A stretch of 64,000 bases of DNA from Clostridium_S neuense (GCF_045310695.1 NZ_JBJIAA010000006.1:200991-264990); one strand, 5' to 3'. Numbered from the stretch's first letter, positions 8,777 to 17,337 are shown. Translations and numbers: made by a program. The notes: generated from the sequence alone by a model not told the origin.

Positions 8777-9681
8777 ATTAAATCATCCTTATCTTTAATA
8801 TCAAAAACTGTATTTATATTGTTAAAATATTTCTTAAACGCTTCAGTTGTAAAAAAATTTTCCATCTTATAATTCCAAATACTATACAAGTTATCTTTAT
8901 AAACATTGCCAAAACAAAATGGCAAATATGTAGCAATTTTAATGTCACCATTGTTCATAATTGTCATCATATAATTTTTATCAGGTTTTATTATATGTCT
9001 ATTTAATTGCCATATTGGATCTCGATAAAAAATATTAATATCGGGGTATTTATTTTTTGCATCAACTATATCTTCTAATGGCTTATTCATATCATTTTTA
9101 TCTAAGAAAAGATATTTATTTTGTTTACTTCTTCCTATTGGGTATAGTGATAAAATCTTAATACTGTTTACTTTAAGCTCAATAGCTAATTTAATAGTAT
9201 TTTTTATATCATTTACATTTAATTTATTAAGAACCATACACACTTGAATGTCATATTCTAAGGAATACTTTCTAATTAATTTTATTGTTTTTATGCAATT
9301 ATGTAATGCTCCTTTTCTACCACGAATTTTATCATGTACCTCTGAATTAAAACTATCTATGCTTAATTGTATGCCACCCGGAAAGAATTTCAAAATATTC
9401 AATATTGAATCTTTATCAATTTTAAATCCTGTAGTAGATAAAGTTAAATTTATATTGTTCTTCAAAAACATATTAGCAATATTATATATATTAGGTTCTA
9501 TTAATGGATCACCTCCAGAAATGTTTATTGTTGTAGGCTTTATTTTAATTAACTCATTACATATAAATGTTAAGTTATCGAAATCTTCATTATCATTTAT
9601 TATACTTGCATTATTCATACAATGAATACAATTTAAATAACATTTATTAGTGAAATACCATTCTACATAAGAAGGTTCCAT
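8767..9681 (-). CDS. Radical SAM protein with degenerate SPASM/twitch end
   Basis: A 304-residue radical SAM enzyme. The cluster motif NKCYLNCIHC (C14, C18, C21) is followed by NISGGDPLIEP (GGE-like motif for S-adenosylmethionine) and GGIQLSIDSF. The end keeps the layout of SPASM proteins (NNGDIKIATYLPFCFGNVYKDNLYSIW; family pattern G.i.pC...GN..d.sl..iW) but has only one cysteine there, so it probably lacks auxiliary clusters. Related enzymes include PqqE and peptide maturases. I chose the ATG at 9679-9681 (MEPSYVEW), with TGAGGTG 6 bases upstream, over a GTG three codons earlier. Its stop overlaps the hydrolase start. Confidence 0.82.
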   Translation of the reverse strand: MEPSYVEWYFTNKCYLNCIHCMNNASIINDNEDFDNLTFICNELIKIKPTTINISGGDPLIEPNIYNIANMFLKNNINLTLSTTGFKIDKDSILNILKFFPGGIQLSIDSFNSEVHDKIRGRKGALHNCIKTIKLIRKYSLEYDIQVCMVLNKLNVNDIKNTIKLAIELKVNSIKILSLYPIGRSKQNKYLFLDKNDMNKPLEDIVDAKNKYPDINIFYRDPIWQLNRHIIKPDKNYMMTIMNNGDIKIATYLPFCFGNVYKDNLYSIWNYKMENFFTTEAFKKYFNNINTVFDIKDKDDLIWI

Positions 9682-9711
9682 ATCATACACCTCAATTTCA
9701 CTTTTTAATAA

Positions 9712-10254
9712 TCACCTTATTTCTAGCTCAGCAATTGCCTTATTATAGTCTTTATCGATTAAATAACTACTATGAAATTCATTATTATTTTCCATAAAAC
9801 TTATTTCCTTTCCTTTTGTAGTTCTACATAGTATAGCTAAAGTTTTTTTAACATCAATTATAATTGCTTTATCAACCTCTTTATACTCATGTCCATTAAT
9901 ATCTTCAATATAAAATCCATTATTTGTAAAGATATTTGTCAAATTCGGTATATGCATAATATCATCTGTAGCGCCATCCAGTTGAAAATTATTATAATCA
10001 ATAATTAATACAACATAAATTTTACAATCATTATTTAATTTTCTATTAGTTAATGCCATACCTACCGAACCTGACAATCCTTGACCAAGTGAGCCACTGG
10101 GAAAAAATACTCCTGGTATATTCAAATTAGGATGACATTGCAAAAAAACATTAGGTTTACCATAATTATTTAATTCACTATAATGAAAATATCCCAAATC
10201 GCTTAATATTACATATAAAAGTATATAAGCATGTCCCTTCGATAAAATAAGCAA
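9712..10254 (-). pseudogene. Transketolase N-terminal subunit, deleted remnant
   Basis: The sequence from SKGHAYILLYVILSDLGYF through PGVFFPSGSLGQGLSGSVGMAL and DYNNFQLDGATDDIM to TTKGKEISFMENN follows the N-terminal (TPP-binding) transketolase subunit closely. About 60 residues are missing at the front: the fragment begins at a TTG with no ribosome binding site, 24 bases after the previous gene. Roughly 27 residues are missing between YVVL and IDYNN, exactly where GDGELQEG and its asparagine bind thiamine diphosphate. It cannot be a working enzyme. The matching C-terminal half is at 12684-12920. Confidence 0.8.
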
Positions 10255-10278
10255 AAAACAAAAATGCTAAAATTTAAA

Positions 10279-11715
10279 TTATTCTTCAAACTGTTTCAAA
10301 ACATTATTCAGTCTCTCATCAAATTCTAATAGTATAGAATCATATTTTTCATTTTTTATAAACTTGGAGCTAAGTTTATATACAAAATTTTGGTTTATTC
10401 TATCAAAAACACCATCATATTTAAAATTATGATAGTGCTCATTTAAATATCTTCTTACAATTAACGATTTTTTTATATTTTTTTTACAAATATCAAAAAA
10501 TTTCTCCGTATTATGATTGACAAATTTCCATGTATAATTATAATAACATCCTTCCAATATTCCATCTTCCCGAAGAATATCACATGCTTTTGTACCATTG
10601 TATACATTTAAAATGCTTAACATATTAGGATCATAATAATTTATTTCATTAAGAAATCCCAAATTATCATGCACATCTTCAACTAATGTATATGGGTTAA
10701 AAAACAATGTTCCTAATCTATAGCTAATTCCTAAATCTTCTAGTATTTTAATACTATTTTTTATTTGAGTTGTAGTTATTTTTTTATTATAAAAAGATAA
10801 GTCTCTTTCAACTATAGATTCTATTCCAATTAACACATATGTTAACCCCGCTTCTTTCCAAAGCTTCAAAGTATCATAATCTATGTCATTAACCCTTAGA
10901 TCAAATTTAAATCTAGCTTTTATTTTCTTTTTTATTATTTCTAAAGCTAATTTATTTGCTCTTTCTTTTCCTTTAAATCCAGGCCCCATAAAATTATCAT
11001 CTTGGAAATCAAAATATGTTGCTTGATAATCTTTCATAAGATATTGTATTTCTTCTATAATATTATATACACTTCTACCTCTCCATTTTTTATCAGCAAA
11101 TCTATTATAAAAATTCTGAACTGAACAAAAAGTGCAAACTCCATAACATCCTCTACTAGTATTCAATGCGGCAATTCCACTATTTTTCAGTACAAATGGC
11201 AAATAATCTCTTGATGGAAATGGAAGACTGTCTAAGTCACTAATTGGTTTAACAGTAGAATTGAAAATAGACCTACTGTAGAGACCTGGTATATCATTTA
11301 CATCATTTTTATTTAATATTGCATCAACTAATAATCTAAAACTCTCTTCCCCCTCTCCAACTGAAACATAATCTATTTCAGGAATATCTCTTAAAAGCTC
11401 TTTATAATTAAAACTTGCAAAGTGACCACCAACTACAATTACTATATCTGACTTAATTTTTCGTATTCCCTCTATAAATTGTTTTGTTTCAAGCCAACTA
11501 TACGATAGAAAGCTCACTCCTATAATTTTAAAATCGAGTTTAGAAATACTATCTACTGCTTCTTTTGGTGAAATACATTCTAATAAAGAATCTACTATCT
11601 TTACCTTGTATCCAACCTTTCTTAAAGAAGCTGATATATATGCTAATCCCAAATGTTCTCCTATCCTATATCCGAATTGTTTAGTTGAATTATACAAAAC
11701 GACATCATACTTCAT
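10279..11715 (-). CDS. B12-binding-domain radical SAM enzyme (second copy)
   Basis: A 478-residue class B radical SAM enzyme. The cobalamin-binding-like domain covers residues 1 to about 140 (LGLAYISASLRKVGYKV, VVGGHFASF, VSVGEGE). The radical SAM core has SRGCYGVCTFC (C190, C194, C197) and LIGIESIVERDL. It is distinct from the enzyme at 4342 in length and tail, so the two probably do different chemistry on one product. The start follows the TPR stop by 3 bases with AGAAGG upstream. Families with this layout do C-methylation, ring formation or sulfur insertion; the substrate is unknown. Confidence 0.85.
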   Translation of the reverse strand: MKYDVVLYNSTKQFGYRIGEHLGLAYISASLRKVGYKVKIVDSLLECISPKEAVDSISKLDFKIIGVSFLSYSWLETKQFIEGIRKIKSDIVIVVGGHFASFNYKELLRDIPEIDYVSVGEGEESFRLLVDAILNKNDVNDIPGLYSRSIFNSTVKPISDLDSLPFPSRDYLPFVLKNSGIAALNTSRGCYGVCTFCSVQNFYNRFADKKWRGRSVYNIIEEIQYLMKDYQATYFDFQDDNFMGPGFKGKERANKLALEIIKKKIKARFKFDLRVNDIDYDTLKLWKEAGLTYVLIGIESIVERDLSFYNKKITTTQIKNSIKILEDLGISYRLGTLFFNPYTLVEDVHDNLGFLNEINYYDPNMLSILNVYNGTKACDILREDGILEGCYYNYTWKFVNHNTEKFFDICKKNIKKSLIVRRYLNEHYHNFKYDGVFDRINQNFVYKLSSKFIKNEKYDSILLEFDERLNNVLKQFEE

Positions 11716-11718
11716 TAG

Positions 11719-12342
11719 TTATACCTTCTCTATCAATTTTAATAATATATTACTACATTTATGCTTTTCAATTTCCAAGTTGCAATTATTTTTCATATAA
11801 TCACAAATATCCATTAGTATCTTACTTTTATGTAATAGTTTAGAATCTTTTATCTGCGAAAAATATCTTTCTGCTTCTAAATAATGTGACTCAAACAGAT
11901 TACAAAATATTAACCCAATTAGAGTACTATCATTAATATTTAACTCATAAGATTTTTCATAATTTTTTTTTGAATTAATTATATCCCCAATTTTCAAAAA
12001 ACAAGTACCTAAATTATTATATGATTGCCAAAATTCATCATCTTTCTCGACAGATTGATGAAGATAACTTATTGCTTTTTCATACTCTCCTTTTGCATAA
12101 TAAACCAATCCCAAACTATTGTAAGCTCTACAATCTTGTGGATAATACCCAATATACTTCATACCTTGTTCTATTGCTTCTTCATATTTACCAAGGCCTA
12201 AATAAATTAATATTGCATCATGGTTTGACTTTAAATGTTTCGGACTAACATCTAGTATTTCATTTAGCAACTTTATACTTTCACGTGGATTATTTCGGCA
12301 AATCGAATATGCTTTTTCGTATTTCTCCTCCAAACTTTCCAT
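11719..12342 (-). CDS. TPR-repeat protein
   Basis: A 207-residue helical protein with about four tetratricopeptide repeats, for example KYEEAIEQGMKYIGYYPQDC and GEYEKAISYLHQSVEKDDEF. The clearest repeats lie between residues about 35 and 140. TPR proteins are protein-interaction scaffolds. There is no signal peptide or membrane segment, so it is cytoplasmic. TTGGAGG stands 8 bases before the ATG. Between the candidate precursor peptide and a radical SAM enzyme, it may hold the peptide or bridge the maturases, which is inference from context. Confidence 0.8.
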   Translation of the reverse strand: MESLEEKYEKAYSICRNNPRESIKLLNEILDVSPKHLKSNHDAILIYLGLGKYEEAIEQGMKYIGYYPQDCRAYNSLGLVYYAKGEYEKAISYLHQSVEKDDEFWQSYNNLGTCFLKIGDIINSKKNYEKSYELNINDSTLIGLIFCNLFESHYLEAERYFSQIKDSKLLHKSKILMDICDYMKNNCNLEIEKHKCSNILLKLIEKV

Positions 12343-12484
12343 AACTTTACCTCCAACTAAAACTCATTAATTAAAAATAAGGTATGCAATTCATATAAAT
12401 AAATTACATATCTTACTTTATATATGGTAATAGTAATCTCCTTTGATATTTTATAAATTACATAATTTAATTAAAAAGCAACTT

Positions 12485-12634
12485 CTACCCATCAATTTTT
12501 ACATACATTTCTTTTTCGTCACCGTCATCATCAGGAACAGCTCTTATTGTTGAAACTCTACATGATGCGGCTAATAAGTCCATTTCTTCTAATTCACTAT
12601 TCGAACTAAGTTCAATTAATTTTTCAAGATCCAT
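12485..12634 (-). CDS. Candidate RiPP precursor peptide (49 residues)
   Basis: An ATG (12632-12634) preceded by AAAGGGGGTG at about 7 bases opens a 49-codon frame ending TAG at 12485. The N-terminal half, MDLEKLIELS onwards to ELEEMDLLAA, is acidic and helical like a leader peptide. The C-terminal half starts around SCRVSTIRAVP, continues through an acidic patch DDDGDEKE and ends MYVKIDG. There is one cysteine (residue 25), one tyrosine, two serines and one threonine as possible modification sites. It lies directly between a SPASM maturase and a TPR plus B12 radical SAM pair. The strong ribosome binding site and position argue it is real; the family is not recognised and no modification is proven. 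Confidence 0.7.
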   Translation of the reverse strand: MDLEKLIELSSNSELEEMDLLAASCRVSTIRAVPDDDGDEKEMYVKIDG

Positions 12635-12654
12635 ACAAAACACCCCCTTTACAT

Positions 12655-12683
12655 TTAATATCAAATAAGATTACTACATACAA
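12655..12683 (-). promoter_or_regulatory. Possible promoter of the precursor peptide gene
   Basis: On the minus strand TTGTAT (12678-12683) and TATTAA (12655-12660) are separated by 17 bases, a plausible vegetative promoter giving a short leader before the ribosome binding site at about 12642-12650. In an AT-rich sequence chance matches are common. A separate promoter would let the precursor be made in excess over its enzymes. Confidence 0.3.
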
Positions 12684-12920
12684 CTAATTAAAATTTATAA
12701 TACTACATACTTTTTCTAGTATTCTGTCTTTTGTTAATCCATAACAAGAAAATAATTCATCATGAAATCTTGAAGTTGTAACTACATCACCTAGACCACC
12801 ATATATACTTCCTTCTTCTATAGCTATAATTACTTTAGTTTTCTTTGCGGCTTCTAAAACAACATTATTCCTGTAGTGATAAACGTTATATCGCTTCCTT
12901 TAAGAAGTACCTTTGCACCT
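12684..12920 (-). pseudogene. Transketolase C-terminal subunit, deleted remnant
   Basis: One frame reads KVLLKGSDITFITTGIM, matching transketolase 'VLREGSDVTIIATGIM'. After a frame change and a loss of about 25 residues, another frame reads NNVVLEAAKKTKVIIAIEEG, then SIYGGLGDVV and CYGLTKDRILEKV to the stop at 12684, matching the family C-terminus. The fragment's left part overlaps the 3' end of the SPASM radical SAM gene in a different frame, so the last residues of that enzyme are read through transketolase DNA. A non-functional relic pairing with the N-terminal half at 9712-10254. Confidence 0.75.
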
Positions 12921-14237
12921 CTCAAAAGTTTTATCGTATAAACGTTTAAATTTTTCTTTATAGAAATTAGCATAAAACTCTTTTTTGCATTCCACCTCAT
13001 ATATGTCATTACAGCTGCAATATGATTCATATGGACATCCAGCCCCACATTTTGGTATATAAGGGCACTTATTTTTAAAACATTCATATGACAAATTAAT
13101 GAACTCTATAAACTTTGTATAATTTTCATTAAAATTAAACTCAGCTACGTTCCCAACTTTAAATTCTTCTATTCCAACAGCACTTATGCATTTATATATA
13201 TTTCCATCGGAGTTAATAATAAAATGGGATTTTGATGTAAACATACATGGAGTCATATGTGCAGTTGACTTGTCTACCCTAAATCCTCGGTTTTCAATCA
13301 ACTCTATAGTATTTAAATATGCTAATGCAAGTTCCTTCTTCTTTGGATTAAACGCATTAATATTGCAATAATGTGTTTGATTATTAGATGAAACCGGTGT
13401 TTTTGCTATAGCTTCAACCTTAAAACTAACCGATTTTTTAATACCAAGGTTCTCCAGTGAATTTAATAATTCATCAACTTGATCAATATTTTGTTTATCT
13501 ATATTAATTTTTATTATTGTTTGTAAAATATCAGCAACTTCTTTAATATTATTAATTATTGTATAAAAACTACTTTCACTATTTACCATAGGTCGTCTCT
13601 TATCTTGTAATTCTTGTGGCCCATCAATAGTAATTTGCGCCCCTTTAAGTCCTAACTTTTTCAATTCACTAGCAACTTCTTTAGTTAATAGTACACCATT
13701 TGTTCCTATAGAAAATGTAACATTAACTTTTTTATCTACACATAATTTATTTATTTGCTTCATAACTATAGCAAGTTCCTTTTTCGCTACTAATGGCTCC
13801 CCACCAAATAACAAAACCCCTAAATTTTTAATATTATGTTTATGTATATAATTTTTTATCCAACTTACAATCATTTCAATAGTATGCTCACTTATAGTAA
13901 CTCTCTTAATTCCTTCTTCGTAACAATAAATACATTTCATATTACATGATGTAGTTATACAAATTGTTAAATTAAGAAGTCCGTTGATATCGTTTCTTTC
14001 ATTAAAATTTTTCATAAGATACTGCTCTTCATCTAAATCATTAGGAACAATTATTTTATCTTTGAGCAATTTTTTTTTATAATTTTCTTCTAATAAATCA
14101 GGATTTTCGTGTAACTTATTAAATGTCTCCTCATCAAGATAAAATGATGCCTGAGTTAATATATTATATACAAGATGCTTCTTACTTTCAAAATTATCAT
14201 ATACATTAAAAGTTGATAATTTTAATAATTTATTCAT
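12900..14237 (-). CDS. Radical SAM/SPASM peptide maturase
   Basis: A 445-residue radical SAM enzyme. Residues 1 to about 90 form an N-terminal domain of the type that often binds leader peptides. The core motif TTSCNMKCIYCYEEG gives C98, C102 and C105, followed by LLFGGEPL and GAQITIDGPQ. The C-terminal SPASM domain is cysteine-rich: DGNIYKCIS, VGNV, then KNKCPYIPKCGAGCPY and further cysteines for auxiliary clusters. Such enzymes make thioether or carbon-carbon links in peptides. GGTGAAAGGAG stands before the ATG. The final residues (ERCKGTS) are encoded by out-of-frame transketolase DNA, so the natural C-terminus was probably altered by recombination. First gene of the operon. Confidence 0.88.
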   Translation of the reverse strand: MNKLLKLSTFNVYDNFESKKHLVYNILTQASFYLDEETFNKLHENPDLLEENYKKKLLKDKIIVPNDLDEEQYLMKNFNERNDINGLLNLTICITTSCNMKCIYCYEEGIKRVTISEHTIEMIVSWIKNYIHKHNIKNLGVLLFGGEPLVAKKELAIVMKQINKLCVDKKVNVTFSIGTNGVLLTKEVASELKKLGLKGAQITIDGPQELQDKRRPMVNSESSFYTIINNIKEVADILQTIIKINIDKQNIDQVDELLNSLENLGIKKSVSFKVEAIAKTPVSSNNQTHYCNINAFNPKKKELALAYLNTIELIENRGFRVDKSTAHMTPCMFTSKSHFIINSDGNIYKCISAVGIEEFKVGNVAEFNFNENYTKFIEFINLSYECFKNKCPYIPKCGAGCPYESYCSCNDIYEVECKKEFYANFYKEKFKRLYDKTFERCKGTS

Positions 14238-14564
14238 CTTTTCTCTCCTTTCACCTTTGTATATTTTATAGTTTTATAATATTAATTTACTTATTTGTAT
14301 TTTTTATAAATATCATACTTAATTTTTACATTTTTTAGTTTGATTTGCAATCTCCATTAAAGCTCAAAATAGTAAGTATAATGTTTTTCTTAATATATAT
14401 CTACATATATCTCATTTTTTTACTTTATGTATATATTTTTTTTTACTTTGCATACATTATTGACTACTTATAAACTTAAGCATTTATATTTGGTACTTTA
14501 AGAAAAGTTATTTTTGATATATAATTACATTAATTGGATATGCAAATAAAAAGTAGGTATTGCA
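14238..14564. other. AT-rich gene-free stretch upstream of the maturase operon
   Basis: No coding frame or clear hairpin is visible. The stretch is extremely AT-rich with several TATAAT-like words, so it probably contains the promoter of the leftward operon. I could not choose one -35/-10 pair with confidence. Confidence 0.4.
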
Positions 14565-14838
14565 ATGAATACAAAGTGGAGTGATGATATAATTTTAGGT
14601 CTTAAGGATACCTATAGCACTACTGATCCAAAAGAAAGTTGATGGCAATTATCCTATATTGTACAAGGAACCAGCTACCTATACAAGAAATTTTTATAGA
14701 AAAGAAGCAAATTATTTTACATTTAAGCTTATAGAAATAAAATTTAGTGAAGTTGAAGTATACCAAATGACCATTGAGCAAATAGCCAGTTGTTTAGAAG
14801 TACCTGGAGATGCTTTAAAACAACTGGTTAAAATATAA
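14565..14838 (+). pseudogene. Unrecognised small gene, frameshifted
   Basis: An ATG at 14565 opens MNTKWSDDIILGLKDTYSTT and stops after about 25 codons. A neighbouring frame then reads KKVDGNYPILYKEPATYTR and ends EVPGDALKQLVKI at 14838. Together they would make about 90 residues. The family is not recognised. It lies just upstream of the serine recombinase on the same strand, a position where excision-factor or other element genes are often found, but nothing in the sequence proves such a role. Confidence 0.35.
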
Positions 14839-14936
14839 GCCTTATGAGAACATATGTTTGATAGTTATATTAAAAATAATATGCTATATGTATATATAAA
14901 TACTAACTATTTTAAATCTATCAAGGAGTGATATTA

Positions 14937-16586
14937 TTGATAGCAGCTATTTACAGCAGAAAGAGCAAATTCACTGGTAAAGGTGAATCAATAGAAAACC
15001 AAATAGAATTATGCAGAGAATACTGTAAAAACAATCTTAGAGATAAAAACATAACTGATTTTTTAATTTATGAGGACGAAGGTTTTTCAGGAAAAAACAT
15101 ACACAGACCTCAATTTCAAAAAATGCTTATAGACGCTGCGGCAAAAAAATTCGATATTCTTATATGTTATAGGCTGGACCGTATAAGTAGAAACGTCGCA
15201 GATTTTTCAACATTAATAAATAAGCTTCATCAACTAGAAATAGGCTTTGTAAGCATAAGAGAGCAGTTTGATACTACTACACCAATGGGCAGAGCAATGA
15301 TGTACATTGCCTCAGTTTTTGCTCAGCTTGAGCGTGAAACCATAGCAGAGCGTGTCCGTGACAATATGCTTGAACTTGCAAAAACAGGTAGATGGCTTGG
15401 TGGAACCATTCCTTTAGGCTATACATCACTACCTATCACCTATATTGATGAAGACATGAAGGAAAGAAAAATGGTGAAGCTAAAACAAGTACCTGAAGAG
15501 CTTAAAACAATAAAGACAATTTTTAAAAAATACCTTGAATTAAAATCTTTATCACAGGTTGAAACCTATGCTCTTCAAAATAATTTAAAAACAAAGCGAG
15601 GCGCCAACTTCTCAAAATCAAATATAAAGATTATCTTAAATAACCCTGTCTATGTAAAAGCAGATGATTCAATAATAATTTATTTAAAAAGCAAAGGAAT
15701 TACAACCTGTGGCATTCCTGACGGTGAACATGGAATTTTAACCTATAATAAGCAAAAGTCAATTGTAACTGATGATGGAAGAACAATAAGAAATACAAGA
15801 GACACATCAGAATGGATTGCAGCCGTGTCTTCCCAGAAAGGCATTATTGAAGCTGACAAATGGATTGAAGTACAAAAAATCCTATGCGAAAATAAAGACA
15901 AGTTTCCCAATGAAGGTAAAACTCATAACGCACTTTTAACAGGTAAATTAAAATGTGCTTTGTGTGATAGCAATATGCAAGTAGCTCATGGACATGTAAG
16001 TAAAAAAACCGGCCAAAAAATTTTTTACTACGTATGCCCTATAAAAAAACATTCAAAAAATACCAGTTGCAGCAATAAAAATGCAAAGGTTGCAGAAGTA
16101 GATCCTATAGTAATAACGAAATTAAAAAATCTAGCTGTAGATAGGAAATCACTTTTAGATAACCTTATGAGTAATCTAAAAATATCAAACGACCAAAATG
16201 AAGTTGTGGATAAAGAAGAAACTTTAACTAATCTAATTTCTGAAAAAGAAAGGCAAATTGAAAATTTAATTACAAAGCTTTCCATAGACAGCTCCATAGA
16301 CGAGCTTTTAATAAAAAAAATAAAAGAACTTAAACTTGAAGTTGAAGAGCTAAAAAATAAAGTTAAAAATACGAAACTAATAAAAGAAGAGTATAATGAT
16401 ACCGAACTTACACTTTCCTTTATAAATATGCTTTTAAATCGCTGCTCAATAATAGATAGCCTTGATTTAGAAGAGCAAAAGGAACTTATCCATAACCTTA
16501 TTGATGAAATTTACTGGAACGGGAACGATGATTCTCTTGAGATAACCTTTATAGGTGGAAAGACCTATAAAAAAAATGACTTTTGA
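14937..16586 (+). CDS. Large serine recombinase (integrase/excisionase)
   Basis: A 549-residue site-specific recombinase. The N-terminal catalytic domain has AAIYSRKSKF with the nucleophilic serine near residue 7, then CYRLDRISRN and GRAMMYIASVFAQLERE. The recombinase domain follows (GRWLGGTIPLGY), then a zinc ribbon (LKCALCDSNM ... CSNKN), and a coiled coil near residues 430-480. The TTG at 14937 is preferred because AAGGAG stands 8 bases upstream; the GTG at 14928 overlaps that site. It points at the truncated yabG only 46 bases beyond its stop, the arrangement expected at an attachment junction. SpoIVCA, which excises the skin element from sigK, belongs to the same class. Confidence 0.92.
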   Translation: MIAAIYSRKSKFTGKGESIENQIELCREYCKNNLRDKNITDFLIYEDEGFSGKNIHRPQFQKMLIDAAAKKFDILICYRLDRISRNVADFSTLINKLHQLEIGFVSIREQFDTTTPMGRAMMYIASVFAQLERETIAERVRDNMLELAKTGRWLGGTIPLGYTSLPITYIDEDMKERKMVKLKQVPEELKTIKTIFKKYLELKSLSQVETYALQNNLKTKRGANFSKSNIKIILNNPVYVKADDSIIIYLKSKGITTCGIPDGEHGILTYNKQKSIVTDDGRTIRNTRDTSEWIAAVSSQKGIIEADKWIEVQKILCENKDKFPNEGKTHNALLTGKLKCALCDSNMQVAHGHVSKKTGQKIFYYVCPIKKHSKNTSCSNKNAKVAEVDPIVITKLKNLAVDRKSLLDNLMSNLKISNDQNEVVDKEETLTNLISEKERQIENLITKLSIDSSIDELLIKKIKELKLEVEELKNKVKNTKLIKEEYNDTELTLSFINMLLNRCSIIDSLDLEEQKELIHNLIDEIYWNGNDDSLEITFIGGKTYKKNDF

Positions 16587-16606
16587 GAATTTCAGCTTTC
16601 TCAAAA
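16581..16606. terminator. Hairpin terminator between recombinase and yabG
   Basis: TTTTGAGAA (16581-16589) pairs with TTCTCAAAA (16598-16606) across an 8-base loop. The stem includes the recombinase stop codon. On the minus strand it is followed by a run of T, so it is better placed to end transcripts from the yabG side. This is a further sign that the truncated yabG is read up to the junction. Confidence 0.5.
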
Positions 16607-16629
16607 GCCTATATAAAAAATCGCAATTT

Positions 16630-16650
16630 AGTTCAATTAGCACCAGCATC
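16630..16650. other. Probable attachment-site junction within yabG
   Basis: The yabG frame matches the family without interruption up to codons for DAGAN (coding GCTGGTGCTAAT on the minus strand) and stops at the next codon. In full-length proteins this is followed by a conserved FASSP segment. The break in homology next to a convergent serine recombinase marks a likely attL or attR core. The exact crossover bases cannot be fixed without the other junction. Confidence 0.55.
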
Positions 16651-17337
16651 CAGCATTGCTTCATAGCAGGATTGGCAGGCTCCTGCAAAAATCACAAGAT
16701 CATCATAACTCGGTTCATAATCTCTAAGCTTTGAAACAGATTCAACAAAATATTTAGAATTTCTGTAGCTTTCTATATCCATGTAGTCTCTAGCTGTTTT
16801 AAGCATGCCATCATGACCAGTTATTACAACAATATCAGGCTTTATTTCCTTCACTAAGGGAACGATAAGACTTGGTTGATCCTTTTCTGCAATAACTTTA
16901 CCTACCGTCTCTATCTTAAGTTGTTTGTAAACCTTCAAACATACCTCAAGGTACTCACTATCGCCATCAACATGAAGAACCTTGCCCGGCCTTGCAAAAG
17001 TCATATTTTTAATATTCTTATCATCCTTATCATTTTTTATAATTCTATGATTATACCTTTTTTTGTTTTTTTTTATATCCTCTTCTCTATTTAATCCCCT
17101 ATCCATTATTATTTTTTCAATAGATTTGTTTATGTTCTCATTAAATACACTTTCTATTTCACCCATATTATTAGAATCAACTGCCATAAGATCATCAACT
17201 GGTGAATCAGCAATTATCCTTAAGTTAACCCCTTTTAAAATACAGTACTTACCATTTGGGCCTTCCTTTATGTCTATTATTTTAAATGTAATATCACAAT
17301 CGTGTGATTTTCTAGCAACAAAATCACCAATAACCAA
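16633..17337 (-). CDS. yabG: Sporulation protease YabG, C-terminally truncated
   Basis: YabG is a mother-cell cysteine protease that processes spore-coat proteins. The N-terminus (IGDFVARKSHDCDITFKI), GKVLHVDGDSEYLEVCLKVY, DIVVITGHDGM and LVIFAGACQS with its cysteine are all present and match the family. The frame ends after EAMLDAGAN, about 45 residues short of the usual 290-residue length, exactly where a serine recombinase gene converges. I chose the TTG at 17335-17337: GGGGTG lies 6 bases upstream and the product then starts like B. subtilis YabG. An ATG at 17376 has no ribosome binding site. Probably reconstituted only if the neighbouring element is excised. Confidence 0.85.
   Translation of the reverse strand: MVIGDFVARKSHDCDITFKIIDIKEGPNGKYCILKGVNLRIIADSPVDDLMAVDSNNMGEIESVFNENINKSIEKIIMDRGLNREEDIKKNKKRYNHRIIKNDKDDKNIKNMTFARPGKVLHVDGDSEYLEVCLKVYKQLKIETVGKVIAEKDQPSLIVPLVKEIKPDIVVITGHDGMLKTARDYMDIESYRNSKYFVESVSKLRDYEPSYDDLVIFAGACQSCYEAMLDAGAN

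Noticed and set aside
9712..10254. Transketolase N-terminal fragment as a working subunit
   Set aside because: The thiamine diphosphate-binding GDG segment and about 60 N-terminal residues are missing and the start has no ribosome binding site.
12854..13087. Minus-strand frame of 77 codons inside the maturase end as a separate gene
   Set aside because: Its first part is a shadow of the maturase; only the last portion is meaningful, as a transketolase remnant.
16633..17337. Natural short form of YabG
   Set aside because: The loss falls in the most conserved part of the family right at a recombinase gene, so truncation by insertion explains it better; still open until the other junction is seen.
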